Shown piece by piece: positions 15,248-24,054 of a DNA stretch of 64,000 nucleotides. A program made the translations under genes and the position numbers. Below the pieces are notes generated by a model, which had not been told where the DNA came from, searched no databases, and worked only from the letters and a program-made list of their open reading frames with translations. Within the stretch, counting starts at the first letter, position 1. Each line of letters starts with the position of its first letter. The stretch comes from Ruthenibacterium lactatiformans (GTDB taxonomy: Bacteria > Bacillota > Clostridia > Oscillospirales > Ruminococcaceae): positions 1-64,000 of the forward strand of contig NZ_JXXK01000008.1 of the NCBI RefSeq assembly GCF_000949455.1, in the 5' to 3' direction.

Positions 15248-15355
15248 CGGATTCGTTTTAGCCCTCTTTCTTTGCTCGATGGCAAGCCGCTTTCGAGGTC
15301 ATCTTATACTTTCCACCCTCTTTGCGCGTTTTGATTGCCGAAAAAATTGCATTCA

Positions 15356-16081
15356 TCATGGTTTTTCGTTAAAGACTTGGATCGCGTCATACTTGACATT
15401 TGCGGCACTGATTTTGATAAATTTGACATCCTCTTTCAGCATTTTCGGAAGCACACTCTCCGGACAGATTGCGGCACAAACCTTGCGCAACTGTTCTTCC
15501 ATTTTCGCAAGGCCAATACCCTCCATGCCATATTCTGCTTTTTTCTGTGCTTGCAGATCAGTAAGCGCAGGACTTACGATTTTGATATCATCTGCGATAG
15601 ATTGCGCAATGTTATCCAGGAACATTCTGAGGTACAGGTCAAATTTGCTGTCATTTGCAATAGTCACAGCTTTGTTTAAAATCGGATTGCCGTTTGCATC
15701 TAATTCTTTCGAGTTTTTAAGCTGAAAAGCACGGTTCAGGTCATAGAAATTGAGCTGCTTCTTTACGTCAGCAACTTTATATGCGCTTGTCTTTTTATCC
15801 AATACGATTCGTTTTGTCATATAGAACGGGTCATCAATGAATGCTGTAAACATCGCTTCCCGGTCCATTGTGAGAAATTCTGCGCACTTTGCGGTTTTGA
15901 TTCGTCTAGTTTCTTCTTTTGCGGCATTATCTGCCAAATCCGTGACTTTTTCTCCTGCATTCAGCAGATCTGCCCAATCTTGCAGAGTAAGAGCATCAAA
16001 TTGTGCTTTTTCTTCGTTGGAAAGCTCTTTTGCAGCGCGGATGTTCTCGATAATAGCGATGATATTCTTTTTGTTTTCCAT
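15356..16081 (-). CDS. Hypothetical phage protein
   Basis: The start chosen is ATG 16081 (MENKKNIIAIIENIRAAKEL), after AAAGGGGC. The frame open to 16156 would pass through the terminator of the preceding gene. The 241-residue product is helical and charged. It contains RRIKTAKCAEFLTMDREAMF and VKKQLNFYDLNRAFQLKN, with no transmembrane segment. Not recognised; similar genes occur in Clostridia mobile elements as far as I recall, without a function. Confidence 0.55.
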   Translation of the reverse strand: MENKKNIIAIIENIRAAKELSNEEKAQFDALTLQDWADLLNAGEKVTDLADNAAKEETRRIKTAKCAEFLTMDREAMFTAFIDDPFYMTKRIVLDKKTSAYKVADVKKQLNFYDLNRAFQLKNSKELDANGNPILNKAVTIANDSKFDLYLRMFLDNIAQSIADDIKIVSPALTDLQAQKKAEYGMEGIGLAKMEEQLRKVCAAICPESVLPKMLKEDVKFIKISAANVKYDAIQVFNEKP

Positions 16082-16112
16082 GGTAAAAGCCCCTTTCAAA
16101 TTGTAAAAAATA

Positions 16113-16138
16113 AAGCCCAGTGGTAAGCTGGGCTTGCG
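16113..16138 (-). terminator. Intrinsic terminator after the 16212-16415 gene
   Basis: Leftward AAGCCCAG-CTTACCA-CTGGGCTT, then TATTTTTT. Confidence 0.65.
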
Positions 16139-16211
16139 TACAAGAGTGTTTAGCACTCATAAAAAAGCACAAGATACTTGCAACTACTTCGGCACTTTGG
16201 CTGCAATAGCC

Positions 16212-16415
16212 TTACACGTAAGTATACGTTTTACCGCGTTTTGCTTTCTCTTGTGCTTTCGTTATCAATGTTAAACACATTGAATTATGTAGTTTTTCCG
16301 CAGGAATGACCGCTACTTGCTTACAGTCTCCGCAGGCATTCCCGCCACACTTGCCACAAGTAGTACCATGTGTTTTACTTGCGTTTCGCAAAGTGCGTTT
16401 ATACTTTTCGTCCAA
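16212..16415 (-). CDS. Small Cys-rich protein
   Basis: A TTG start at 16415 gives 67 residues (MDEKYKRTLRNASKTHGTTC...). CGKCGGNACGDC near residues 20-31 is a compact Cys cluster suited to zinc or iron-sulfur binding. It is the outermost gene of the leftward group at the divergence zone and is followed by a good terminator. The start is moderately certain (AAAAGAG upstream). Confidence 0.5.
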   Translation of the reverse strand: MDEKYKRTLRNASKTHGTTCGKCGGNACGDCKQVAVIPAEKLHNSMCLTLITKAQEKAKRGKTYTYV

Positions 16416-16659
16416 TACTCTTTTGTTTCAGTTCGTACCGTTGGACAGCGCCTATAAATAGCGCTTGCTTGCTACTTTACTACGGTTTTACATCCGTTCA
16501 CATCAGGCCACACTTTCCCTATGGACTTTACGGACATTTAACCGCTTTTTCTTGCAAACTATGGGAACAATCCACGTTGCAAGCTATACAATGTGCGCGG
16601 GCGTCGCAATCTCCTTTATCCCTATGCCTTGCGGTCCCTTGTAAACAAGTTTCCTCGCC

Positions 16660-16679
16660 TATAATGACACATGTGTCAT
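16660..16679. promoter_or_regulatory. TATAAT overlapping a perfect 16-bp palindrome
   Basis: TATAAT (16660-16665) runs into ATGACACATGTGTCAT (16664-16679), a perfect palindrome. This looks like a repressor operator placed at a -10 element; no good -35 is visible at 17-bp spacing. Confidence 0.45.
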
Positions 16680-17311
16680 ATAGTGGCATTGCACTATTGA
16701 TTTTTCAAGTTTCTGAAATTCCCTTGCACCGTCCCGGCGCGATATTGGAAACGACTTTTGACGGTATGGAAAGCACCGTCTAAAGATTGCTTTTTCCCGC
16801 AACCTATGTTTGAATATAACGCGCTCCGCGTGTCGTGGGTATGTGTCGCAAGGCGTGGGGCCCGTGCAGCTGTCCCGCGTGACCTCTCATGCGTGGCGCT
16901 GTCCGTGGGCCGTGTCCCTCTTGACAATGCCTATTTTAAACGTTGGTATTACCAATGTCAATTGGTATTCCCAACATGCGCAATATAAACAATATATAGG
17001 CGAAAACAGGCATAATACATTGTAAAAAACAAGCCAATTTACCCTATACCTTATTCGCGCGTGCGCGTATGCGCGTACTAATACGCGCGTATATGCGTAT
17101 ACGTGTGTATGTGTGGCGTTAGATGAACGCGCGCGCATATGGTGTGTTTTTACCGCAAAATGCGGTATAATCGGCGTGTATCTACTACAAGTGTAGTAGT
17201 AAATAGCAAAATGCAAAGTATGCTTTGCAAAATGGCCTCCCGCGCGCCGCGCGCAATCGCGGCATATGGTTTTAAATACTAGATAATATTTTATTCATCA
17301 TCAGATACAGG

Positions 17312-17352
17312 CAAAAAAAGCCGCAAAATTACCGTTATGCGGCTTTTGGCTT
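17312..17352. terminator. Bidirectional hairpin
   Basis: AAAAAAGCCGC and GCGGCTTTT flank a 15-base loop; both strands end in T-runs. Confidence 0.5.
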
Positions 17353-18255
17353 AGTAAAGCCATTTATGGGCATTTATGGGGGGGGATATTTACATTTTTC
17401 AGGTATAAAAAATCACGCAAAAACCATTAAGTACCTCTCTCCCACACCCCAGATTATTTTCCATAATTTCCCACTATTTCCCCCATTTTTATTCGGGACT
17501 CGCTTCGGCAAAACCCTTGATCTAAGCCATTTTCCCCATTTCCATTCCTCTCAAAATTCACATTAATCACGCTAAAATCCTTTCAAAAAGCCTCAAAAAC
17601 CGTTGAAAACACTACGTTTTCCCCGAATATCGCAAAAAAGCGCTAAAAAGTTCAAATCAAATCTCAAAATTTTTCCCTTCAATCCCTTCACTTCTCTCCC
17701 CTCTCATTCTCACAAAACCGCATCCCAAAGCCATTTTTCCCTCTTATTTCCCTCCCATTTTCGGTATTATTTCCATATCCGAAAATCCTCTAAAATCGTG
17801 TCATTTCAGACAAAAATAACATTCATCCACGGGGTCCAGCATAAAATTCCGATATATAAGCATAAAAAACAGCAGGCCAAGCATGGTCTGCTGTTCTAAA
17901 AGCCAATATATTGTTTTCATATCTAAAACTGAAAAGTACAAGCTGCCATTATGCCAACTCATTAAAGTCTCATTTCTTTCTCTATTGGCATGAACGGTAT
18001 TCCCTTAAATCAATCCGTATCATTTTATATCATGTGCTATCCCTCATCCCCCCATCACAAGGGATTCCGTTTTTGCAGGATATCTTCTCGTTTGATCTAC
18101 TGTCGTCCATTATAAAGAGCAGTTGGAAGATTTGTAAATTTGCTTCAATAATCAGAACCTTTTGTGAACACAATTATTATACTTGAATTTTTGAACATTC
18201 ACTTTGGCTCTTGGGTGGACTTTGTTCCTCTTTTTCTTTCGATAATAAAAAGCTA

Positions 18256-18284
18256 TTGACATTCGGAAAGCAGAGTGGTATGAT
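18256..18284 (+). promoter_or_regulatory. Sigma-A promoter of the T-box leader
   Basis: TTGACA (18256-18261), a 17-base spacer, and TATGAT (18279-18284), directly upstream of the T-box leader RNA. Confidence 0.8.
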
Positions 18285-18299
18285 AGCAAAAAATCAAAC

Positions 18300-18571
18300 A
18301 GTCAAATGTGTTGATAAGGAAAAGTAGCGAGAGGAAAGCTTACAGAGAGCCGTGGGTTGATGGGACACGGCAACGGAACTTCCGCGAAAATCCCCTTAGA
18401 ACAGTCCGGGTGAAGAGCGCGCCCTACGCTTGCGTAAGCCGGAACGTGTAACATACGTTATCATGTTTATCATTGACGGATGATAATTGAGCGGCCGTTT
18501 TCGGACGGCAAATAGAGTGGTACCGCAGAGTTGAAACCTTTGTCTCTAATTTTAGAGATGAAGGTTTTTTT
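18300..18571 (+). ncRNA. T-box leader riboswitch
   Basis: The leader carries the T-box core AGTGGTACCGCAG (18516-18527). A terminator hairpin follows at once (AAACCTT...AAGGTTT then T-run, 18534-18571). Upstream lies a long Stem I with AGAGAG-type K-turn sequence (about 18343-18350) and a Stem III-like GCCG/CGGC hairpin (18493-18509). T-box RNAs sense uncharged tRNA and prevent termination, so the transporter downstream should be induced when one amino acid is scarce. I could not fix the specifier codon without folding Stem I. Confidence 0.85.
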
Positions 18572-18635
18572 GTATTCTGAGGGAACAGCGCATTGGCTGA
18601 AAGATTCATCACTTCAAAATGAGGAGGAAAAACAA

Positions 18636-19568
18636 ATGAGAGTTTTGGAGAAAATAAGTGATTTTGTAGGAAAGTACATGGCAATCCTTGTCCTAGCCGT
18701 GGCTGCACTTGCCCTGTTCGTGCCACAGTCTGTAAGTTTCATTAAGACAAGCTACGTCAACACACTTCTGGGCATCGTAATGTTCGGTATGGGGCTTACC
18801 CTGAAAGCCAGCGATTTTAAGGTTGTATTCAGCCGTCCCAAGGATATCATTATCGGCGCTGTTGCACAGTTCACCATCATGCCGCTGCTTGCCTTTGTTC
18901 TGACAAAGCTTTTCCAACTTCCGCCAGAGCTGGCCGTAGGCGTTATTCTGGTGGGCACATGCCCCGGTGGTACTTCCTCCAATGTTATGACTTATCTTGC
19001 AAAAGGCGATGTGGCCCTGTCTGTTGGCATGACCGGCGTCTCCACCATTCTTGCACCGTTCCTGACTCCGCTTCTAACTAAACTGTATGCTGGACAGACG
19101 GTAGATGTAGATCTTCTGAGTATGTTCTTATCCATCGTAAAGGTTGTGATTGTTCCCATCGTACTGGGCTGCATCATCAATAAGCTGTTCTCCAGCTTTA
19201 CCGAGAAGGTTACAAAGGTTCTGCCCCTTGTTTCCGTCACTGCCATCGTGGCCATCGTAGCCGCTGTTGTATCTGCCAACTCTTCCAAAATCATGACCTG
19301 TGGTTTTCTTATCATGCTGGTAGTTGTTCTTCACAACTGTCTCGGTTATGCGCTGGGCTTCGCTGTGGGCAAGGTTCTGAAGCTTGACATGAGTAAATGC
19401 AAGGCAGTTGCCATCGAAGTCGGTATGCAGAACTCTGGTCTTGCAACCTCTCTGGCGGCCACCCATTTTGCACAGTATCCGCTGGCTACTATCCCTGGCG
19501 CTGTATTCAGCGTATGGCATAATATTTCCGGCGCTATCTTTGCAAACTTTATGACGTCCAAAGAGTAA
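18636..19568 (+). CDS. BASS-family (bile acid:sodium symporter-like) transporter
   Basis: Start ATG 18636 (MRVLEKISDFVGKYMAILVL) after GAGGAGG. The 310-aa product is nearly all hydrophobic, with about ten membrane helices as usual for BASS. GMGLTLKASDFKVV and VGTCPGGTSSNVMTYLAKGD are family signatures, the latter in the substrate/Na+ site; EVGMQNSGLATSLAATHF is the second conserved crossover motif. Bacterial members carry bile acids, pantoate/pantothenate or keto acids. T-box control argues for an amino-acid-linked substrate such as a 2-keto acid. It looks like host-type cargo. Confidence 0.85.
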   Translation: MRVLEKISDFVGKYMAILVLAVAALALFVPQSVSFIKTSYVNTLLGIVMFGMGLTLKASDFKVVFSRPKDIIIGAVAQFTIMPLLAFVLTKLFQLPPELAVGVILVGTCPGGTSSNVMTYLAKGDVALSVGMTGVSTILAPFLTPLLTKLYAGQTVDVDLLSMFLSIVKVVIVPIVLGCIINKLFSSFTEKVTKVLPLVSVTAIVAIVAAVVSANSSKIMTCGFLIMLVVVLHNCLGYALGFAVGKVLKLDMSKCKAVAIEVGMQNSGLATSLAATHFAQYPLATIPGAVFSVWHNISGAIFANFMTSKE

Positions 19569-19679
19569 TCTGGTAATGATAACTATTTTGCTGTTGACTT
19601 ACAGTGCAGATAGTGATATTCTAGCCATGATAAGACTTTCACAAACGAAGTTTTGCGGTTGAATTAGGAGTAATTCCCC

Positions 19680-19824
19680 ATGAAGAAACCTGCTTGCTTT
19701 AGCTCTGGCGGCTGTGGCTGGCGCAACTTCTTCCCGCGAGTCCGTGAAAGCGCTGATGGCAGCTGTTGAGAAGCAGGCCAAAGCTGGCAATACGGAAGTT
19801 GTTCTCGTAGATAATGCGAAATAA
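19680..19824 (+). pseudogene. Remnant of a short protein, frameshifted
   Basis: ATG 19680 starts MKKPACF, then one frame later the sequence reads LALAAVAGATSSRESVKALM followed by AAVEKQAKAGNTEVVLVDNA and a stop. A one-base change near 19702 would join them into a signal-peptide-like start plus a short body. A terminator follows. Origin unknown. Confidence 0.3.
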
Positions 19825-19840
19825 CTTCAACTTTTAAGAA

Positions 19841-19868
19841 AAAGGGAAGCAAGAGCTTCCCTTTTTTT
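19841..19868 (+). terminator. Strong intrinsic terminator
   Basis: AAAGGGAAGC-AAGA-GCTTCCCTTT followed by T-run; closes the transporter region. Confidence 0.8.
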
Positions 19869-19950
19869 GTACATAAGCATTTTTTAGTTTGTAAAGCAAT
19901 CCTTTATCATTGTCCATAAGCAATTACATTTTTCGAAGGAGGTCTTTCAA

Positions 19951-20178
19951 GTGACACAGGAAGAGCTGCAGATCATTTCTAACCGCGATGCGCACTGGGA
20001 CGAGGTTATAAATCTTTGCAGGAAATACGGCTTCATCACGCAGGAGTATGGAAACGCTGTAACACTCATGACAAACAGCTATCAAATCGACTCATGGCAA
20101 GAGCCGACTTACCGCTTTCGTCAGGAGCAACTGTTTGGCAGCTTCCCGCAACCTGAGGAGACCTCTGGGAAAAAGTAA
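19951..20178 (+). CDS. Hypothetical 75-aa protein
   Basis: The GTG start at 19951 is well placed behind AAGGAGG. The product (MTQEELQIISNRDAHWDEVI...) is soluble and acidic, with WQEPTYRFRQEQLFGSFPQP near the end. It stands alone between two terminators. Not recognised. Confidence 0.55.
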   Translation: MTQEELQIISNRDAHWDEVINLCRKYGFITQEYGNAVTLMTNSYQIDSWQEPTYRFRQEQLFGSFPQPEETSGKK

Positions 20179-20945
20179 ATCGTGCAATTCAACTTACCAC
20201 AAATTTCATTGATTATAATCAGCAAAATAAATACTAATTGTTTAAGCAACAACTTTATCGGCTTAACTCCATCAGTCTTCAAAAACAAATAAATTTCCAA
20301 CAAATCAAGGTATACTTGGGTATGATACTCAAAAACCTATACAAACTTCAAACCTAGACACTTTTCTATAACGAAAAATCCGAGTGGACTCAGATATTTC
20401 TGATCCGCCCGGATTTTTTTATTGCCCCCAATATCTACGCTGCGCTACACACCACAACTCACAACAGTTCCCAGCTCTGTTTCAAGTACCACTCAAATCC
20501 TAAGAAATTTATTACGTTTTAAGAGTTATCACTTCCATCGACAACTTTTACCGCATCATCCAAACAGGCCACAAAACATATAGAAACTTCAATAAAATCT
20601 CCATATACTTGGCCACGGTAACGCCAAGTCTAAATTTTTTTATAGCCTCACCCATAACTCCGCTTCACTTCGCTCTCTTCCCCATCATCTGGACACCGGA
20701 TCGGATGGTGCACGCAGCACCATTGCACCCCCACGCTCCACAGCTCTCCAAAAGCATTTTCAAGCCACTCTCAACTACCACTATTTTTTATTGAAATTTA
20801 CAGTGTTTTGAAACACATTGCCTTCCAGCGACATCTTTTACTACTTCTACCCCATCGTTCCAAAAAAATATATGAATTTACTAGGAATTTAGGTGTACTT
20901 GGCCATGTTTTTCGATTTTCTTCAAAAAACTTTCACAGAAAGTAT
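20179..20945. repeat. Non-coding region with diverged ~290-bp tandem repeats
   Basis: TATACTTGG-type sequence recurs at about 20311, 20604 and 20894 (spacing 290-292 bp). Between copies the 3' halves of the units align with divergence, for example CTTCCATCGACAACTTTTACC near 20532 against CTTCCAGCGACATCTTTTAC near 20823, and AGCTCT..TTTCAAG near 20472 and 20742. No coding frame is credible. The last copy precedes the promoter of the recombinase gene. Confidence 0.5.
20372..20420 (+). terminator. Hairpin AAATCCG..CGGATTT with T7
   Basis: A long stem (AAATCCGAGTGGACTCAG against CTGATCCGCCCGGATTT, with mismatches) ends in TTTTTTT. Confidence 0.6.
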
Positions 20946-20974
20946 TGACTTTTTATTTGGCTCCGAGTATACTT
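20946..20974 (+). promoter_or_regulatory. Sigma-A promoter of the recombinase gene
   Basis: TTGACT (20946-20951), 17-base spacer, TATACT (20969-20974), about 24 bases before ATG 20998 (AGGGAGGTT ribosome site). Confidence 0.8.
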
Positions 20975-20997
20975 AGGGCATCAAGGGAGGTTGAACA

Positions 20998-21915
20998 ATG
21001 CCTGATAACACAGTAAGTCTAAAAAATAATGCTGAAAAATGTATCCTGATCGATGCCAGTTCTTTATTCCAGAATCGTTTGATGAACGCCCACTCTTTTG
21101 AACGCAAGCCGCGCACAGCAAAGCCCGCAGCTTCATCCACTTCCTCAAAGAAGTCTGCAGACCCGATCTATGACCCATATCTCATCAAGCAGATCTCCGA
21201 GTATCTTATCTCTGTCAATAAGCCATGGGCATACCGGCTCAATGCCATCTGGTGTCTCGGCATCACTACAGGCTGTCGCATCAGTGCGTTGGTGCGCAAG
21301 GGCAAGAAAGGGAAGGCAAGTGATCCAGATGATGATTACACGCCTTTGTTCATTAGGGACATCATGGACACTCCGGATACCTTCAAGGAACGCATTATTC
21401 TCCACGAACGCAAGGTAAAAAAAATGTTTGGCCCAATTCTCACAAAGATGGCTACAGACGCTATTTCTCTGTATCTTTCCAAGTGCCGCAAAGGCTTCTC
21501 GATGGACGAGCCTCTGTTTATAGGACAGAAAAGCAAGACAGAGGCTATTGAGGAAGGCACAGTAAATCGTGACTTTGCCAGAGTAAAAGCAGCGCTAAAC
21601 ATCCGTACGGCCTTTACCACGCACACTATGAGAAAAACATTTGCCCACTACGCAGCGCCTGTTATTTCGAAGCTTCGGCTTGAAGGAATCGTTTTTATCG
21701 ATCCCCATACACTCGATATCATTCGTGTCAGCACATGCCATTACGACAACAGCCTGACAAAGCAATATGCTGGTTGGGATATCCCCACTTCTGACGCCGT
21801 TCGCAATGAGCTGTCCCGCTTCTACGAAAACCCAAGCATCATGCCGCAAGTTGAACGATTGTTGACTCTTGCTTCTCAGCATAAATCCCATTTGAATTTC
21901 TCAAGAGAGGATTGA
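20998..21915 (+). CDS. Tyrosine recombinase
   Basis: The 305-residue protein has the catalytic set of tyrosine recombinases: Arg94 in TGCRISALV, Lys in HERKVKKMFG, His209-x-x-Arg212 in HTMRKTFAH, a His in STCHYDN, and the nucleophile Tyr257 in LTKQYAGW. The N-terminal 50 residues are divergent and basic. It could integrate the phage or resolve dimers of a plasmid form; the lack of an att site, excisionase or tRNA nearby leaves this open. It has its own strong promoter and is followed by BRO-type genes. Confidence 0.8.
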   Translation: MPDNTVSLKNNAEKCILIDASSLFQNRLMNAHSFERKPRTAKPAASSTSSKKSADPIYDPYLIKQISEYLISVNKPWAYRLNAIWCLGITTGCRISALVRKGKKGKASDPDDDYTPLFIRDIMDTPDTFKERIILHERKVKKMFGPILTKMATDAISLYLSKCRKGFSMDEPLFIGQKSKTEAIEEGTVNRDFARVKAALNIRTAFTTHTMRKTFAHYAAPVISKLRLEGIVFIDPHTLDIIRVSTCHYDNSLTKQYAGWDIPTSDAVRNELSRFYENPSIMPQVERLLTLASQHKSHLNFSRED

Positions 21916-22012
21916 TATTTTACCATTATTTCCCATTTCCAATTATCAGCCAATATTCGCAAAGAAGTATTTGTCAAAGGCCCTGATGGGCAGAAAGGAC
22001 ATCAAACAGAAA

Positions 22013-22357
22013 ATGAATCAAACACAAACAGCTATGCAGATTTTTGAGTACCAAGGGAATGAGGTCCGTACGATCCAACACGGAAACGAAGTATGGTGGG
22101 TATTGAGGGATGTATGCCGGGCGCTTAGTCTAAGCAATCCTGCTAAGGTTGCACAGCGTCTGGACGAGGATGAAAGGGATATAACTCTGAGTTACACCCC
22201 TGGTGGATACCAAGAAATAACCATCGTTAACGAACCAGGTCTATATTCTGTTATCCTACGTTCGGATAAACCGGAAGCAAAGACATTTAAACGTTGGGTG
22301 ACGCATGAAGTTTTTCAAATTGTATTCGCCCTCAAATTTTTAGCTCTAGGGAGGTAA
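22013..22357 (+). CDS. BRO-N domain protein, C-terminally shortened
   Basis: The start chosen is ATG 22013 (MNQTQTAMQIFEYQGNEVRT), after AGAAAGGAC. It is 114 residues and essentially one BRO-N DNA-binding domain: VWWVLRDVCRALSLSNPAKV, LDEDERDITL, NEPGLYSVILRSDKPEAKTF and KRWVTHEV. Phage BRO-N proteins usually carry a second (antirepressor) domain that is missing here. The divergent end (FQIVFALKFLALGR) suggests truncation by recombination. Confidence 0.7.
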   Translation: MNQTQTAMQIFEYQGNEVRTIQHGNEVWWVLRDVCRALSLSNPAKVAQRLDEDERDITLSYTPGGYQEITIVNEPGLYSVILRSDKPEAKTFKRWVTHEVFQIVFALKFLALGR

Positions 22358-22364
22358 CCAGAAA

Positions 22365-22577
22365 ATGAAGCAAACAGCTATGCAGATTTTTACAAACCAC
22401 ACATTCGGCAGCATTCGTACCGTAGAAAGCGATGGCAAGATATTGTTCTGCGGATCGGATGTAGCCAAAGCACTGGGATATGCCAGACCGAACGAGGCTG
22501 TTGCCAAGCACTGTAAGGGTACGCTGAAACGGAGTATCCTCTCTTTTCCGATTTACGTCGTAATGGCAAAGCAATGA
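22365..22577 (+). pseudogene. Broken BRO-N domain gene
   Basis: ATG 22365 gives MKQTAMQIFTNHTFGSIRTV and FCGSDVAKALGYARPNEAVA, a clear BRO-N start, then drifts into SILSFPIYVVMAKQ and stops at 22577. One base of shift near 22536 yields YPLFSDLRRNGKAMIHQIYL, so a frameshift is likely. Either way only part of the domain remains. It shares MQIF and the start context with the preceding gene, indicating a duplicated origin. Confidence 0.55.
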
Positions 22578-22606
22578 TACATCAAATTTATTTGGGAGAC
22601 AACTAA

Positions 22607-23413
22607 ATGACAAGCAGCTTTACACTTGCACATACCGATATTTTTTATGATTCACCTGTAGATCTCTATGAGAACGAAGAACACGAAATCTTTATGACTG
22701 CATTGCAACTTTCAAATTGTTTGGAATATGAATCAAAAGCCAATTTCAAAAGATTTCTCAATCGTCATCAAAATCTGAGGAATGAAGAATTTTCACGTAT
22801 TGAGCTGATTCCTATATGGAGTTCTCAATGGGATGACACTCTGACACCTCCTCACAATTCTCTGGTAATGCGTGACACCCGCGTATTCAGCGAAGATGGC
22901 ATCTACGAAGTATGTATGTTATCGCGCAAACCAAAGGCACAGGAATTTCGTCGCCATATCCGGCAAATCCTGAAATCCTTACGGCGCGGGGAAATGCAGT
23001 TGGTTGCCACACAGCCTGTACAGGCATTAGCCTTACAGGCACAGCTCACAGCAATGATGAACAGCATCTCAGAATTAAAGGCCGAATTGAAACATCAATC
23101 GTCATCGCTACAGCGAATTGTAGGCGCTGTGTGTACATATCACTCGTCTCCGTGGAAAACTACCGTATATAGGCGCGTTAAAGCACTTGCTGAAGAAATC
23201 AATTGTACTGACAACAAACAAATATTCGCCAACATATACAACTCCATGAGAGATACATACGGAAAGGACCTGAATACGTATGCTGATATCTACGCACAGC
23301 ATCATCCCGGAGACAAAAGGCTGAATGGCATTGATGCGGTAGACGCATTCGAAGAATTGCAACCATTGTTTGATACACTGCTCAATAACTATGTGAACCT
23401 GTTTGTTAATTAA
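22607..23413 (+). CDS. Antirepressor-type protein (BRO-N-like plus ORF6C-like)
   Basis: A 268-aa protein. The N-terminal ~130 residues resemble a divergent BRO-N/ORF6N domain (FMTALQLSNCLEYESKANFK ... EDGIYEVCMLSRKPKAQEFR, RHIRQILKSLRRGE). A helical linker follows, then an ORF6C-like C-terminus (AEEINCTDNKQIFANIYNSM, YADIYAQHHPGDKRLNGIDA). Such two-domain proteins act as phage antirepressors or regulators. It is the only intact gene in this three-copy cluster. Confidence 0.65.
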   Translation: MTSSFTLAHTDIFYDSPVDLYENEEHEIFMTALQLSNCLEYESKANFKRFLNRHQNLRNEEFSRIELIPIWSSQWDDTLTPPHNSLVMRDTRVFSEDGIYEVCMLSRKPKAQEFRRHIRQILKSLRRGEMQLVATQPVQALALQAQLTAMMNSISELKAELKHQSSSLQRIVGAVCTYHSSPWKTTVYRRVKALAEEINCTDNKQIFANIYNSMRDTYGKDLNTYADIYAQHHPGDKRLNGIDAVDAFEELQPLFDTLLNNYVNLFVN

Positions 23414-23747
23414 ACTGTTGGCTCCGCCACTGTTACATGTATTCTCGCACGATTGTTGTGCACACGATTCAAGGGCGGCGTCAGCCGCCCGCGGCCGAGC
23501 GAAGCGAAGGCCGCCTAGGGAAGAGGGGTTGTAAGGGGAGAAACCGTGAGTGAATGAGCGCAGCGAATGAACGATAGGTGTCTCCCCTTACCATAGGGAC
23601 CTACTAACTGATTGATTGCTCTGATCGTATTACCGCAGTCCTATCGAATGCTCCTATCGCATGATTGTTTTCAGATTGTTTTCCGCTTCATTTCCCTGCT
23701 TCGATTTTCGTCCGTTTTCCATTTTCTCTTTTTCGCGATATTGGGAG

Positions 23748-23797
23748 ACCGGTTTTTCGAATATTTAATATTTATATTAAATATGAGAAAAACCGGT
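23748..23797. repeat. 50-bp near-perfect palindrome
   Basis: Arms ACCGGTTTTTC-GA-ATATTTAATAT and its complement meet at a TT loop. The only non-pairing positions are a symmetric GA/GA step, which can itself form sheared pairs. It could extrude as a 24-bp cruciform or act as a bidirectional terminator. Confidence 0.8.
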
Positions 23798-23807
23798 TAG
23801 GGTTTTC

Positions 23808-23839
23808 AGTTCTTATTCTTATAAAGAGTTCTTATTCTT
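23808..23839 (+). repeat. Iteron-like direct repeat AGTTCTTATTCTT
   Basis: Two exact 13-bp copies (23808-23820 and 23827-23839) with a 19-bp period, about two helical turns, as in iterons bound by initiator proteins. Confidence 0.5.
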
Positions 23840-24054
23840 CTGTATCGCCTAACTCAACCGAAATTTTTCCCATCTTTTTAGTACCGCGCTATAGTCTAAA
23901 AAAACAGAGAAAATCTCCCTTTTGAGTTTCGTGGTTTTTTTGAGACGAAACAGGAAAAAACGTATCCTTTTTTGGAGTATAGCAATTTGAGCTTTTTGAT
24001 TATAAAAAAGCGGAAGAAATCACCGTTATTTTATTATTTGGAGGAACTACAAAT

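Larger units (their letters stand above)
16416..18250. other. 1.8-kb gene-poor divergence zone
   Basis: No frame here looks coding; the open frames are low in complexity and lack ribosome sites. It holds a 16-bp palindrome (16664-16679), an imperfect dyad near 16943-16976 (GTTGGTATTACCAAT facing ATTGGTATTCCCAAC), an alternating purine-pyrimidine tract (about 17045-17115), a dyad CTACTAC/GTAGTAG near 17189-17206, a bidirectional hairpin (17312-17352), and a C/T-rich stretch to about 17800. This is where leftward and rightward genes diverge, so promoters or an origin are plausible. Confidence 0.5.
23414..24054. other. Structured non-coding region before the replication-like gene
   Basis: It contains hairpin GGGCGGC/GCCGCCC (23473-23490), hairpin GCGGCC/GGCCGC (23491-23514), a wide dyad GTAAGGGGAGA/TCTCCCCTTAC (about 23535-23592), a 50-bp palindrome (23748-23797) and a 13-bp direct repeat spaced 19 bp (23808 and 23827). 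No coding frame was found. The arrangement in front of a winged-helix gene resembles a replication origin. Confidence 0.5.

Noticed and set aside
17366..17899. Rightward frames in the C/T-rich stretch
   Set aside because: Low-complexity Ser/Phe/Pro/Lys translations, no ribosome sites; products of biased base composition.
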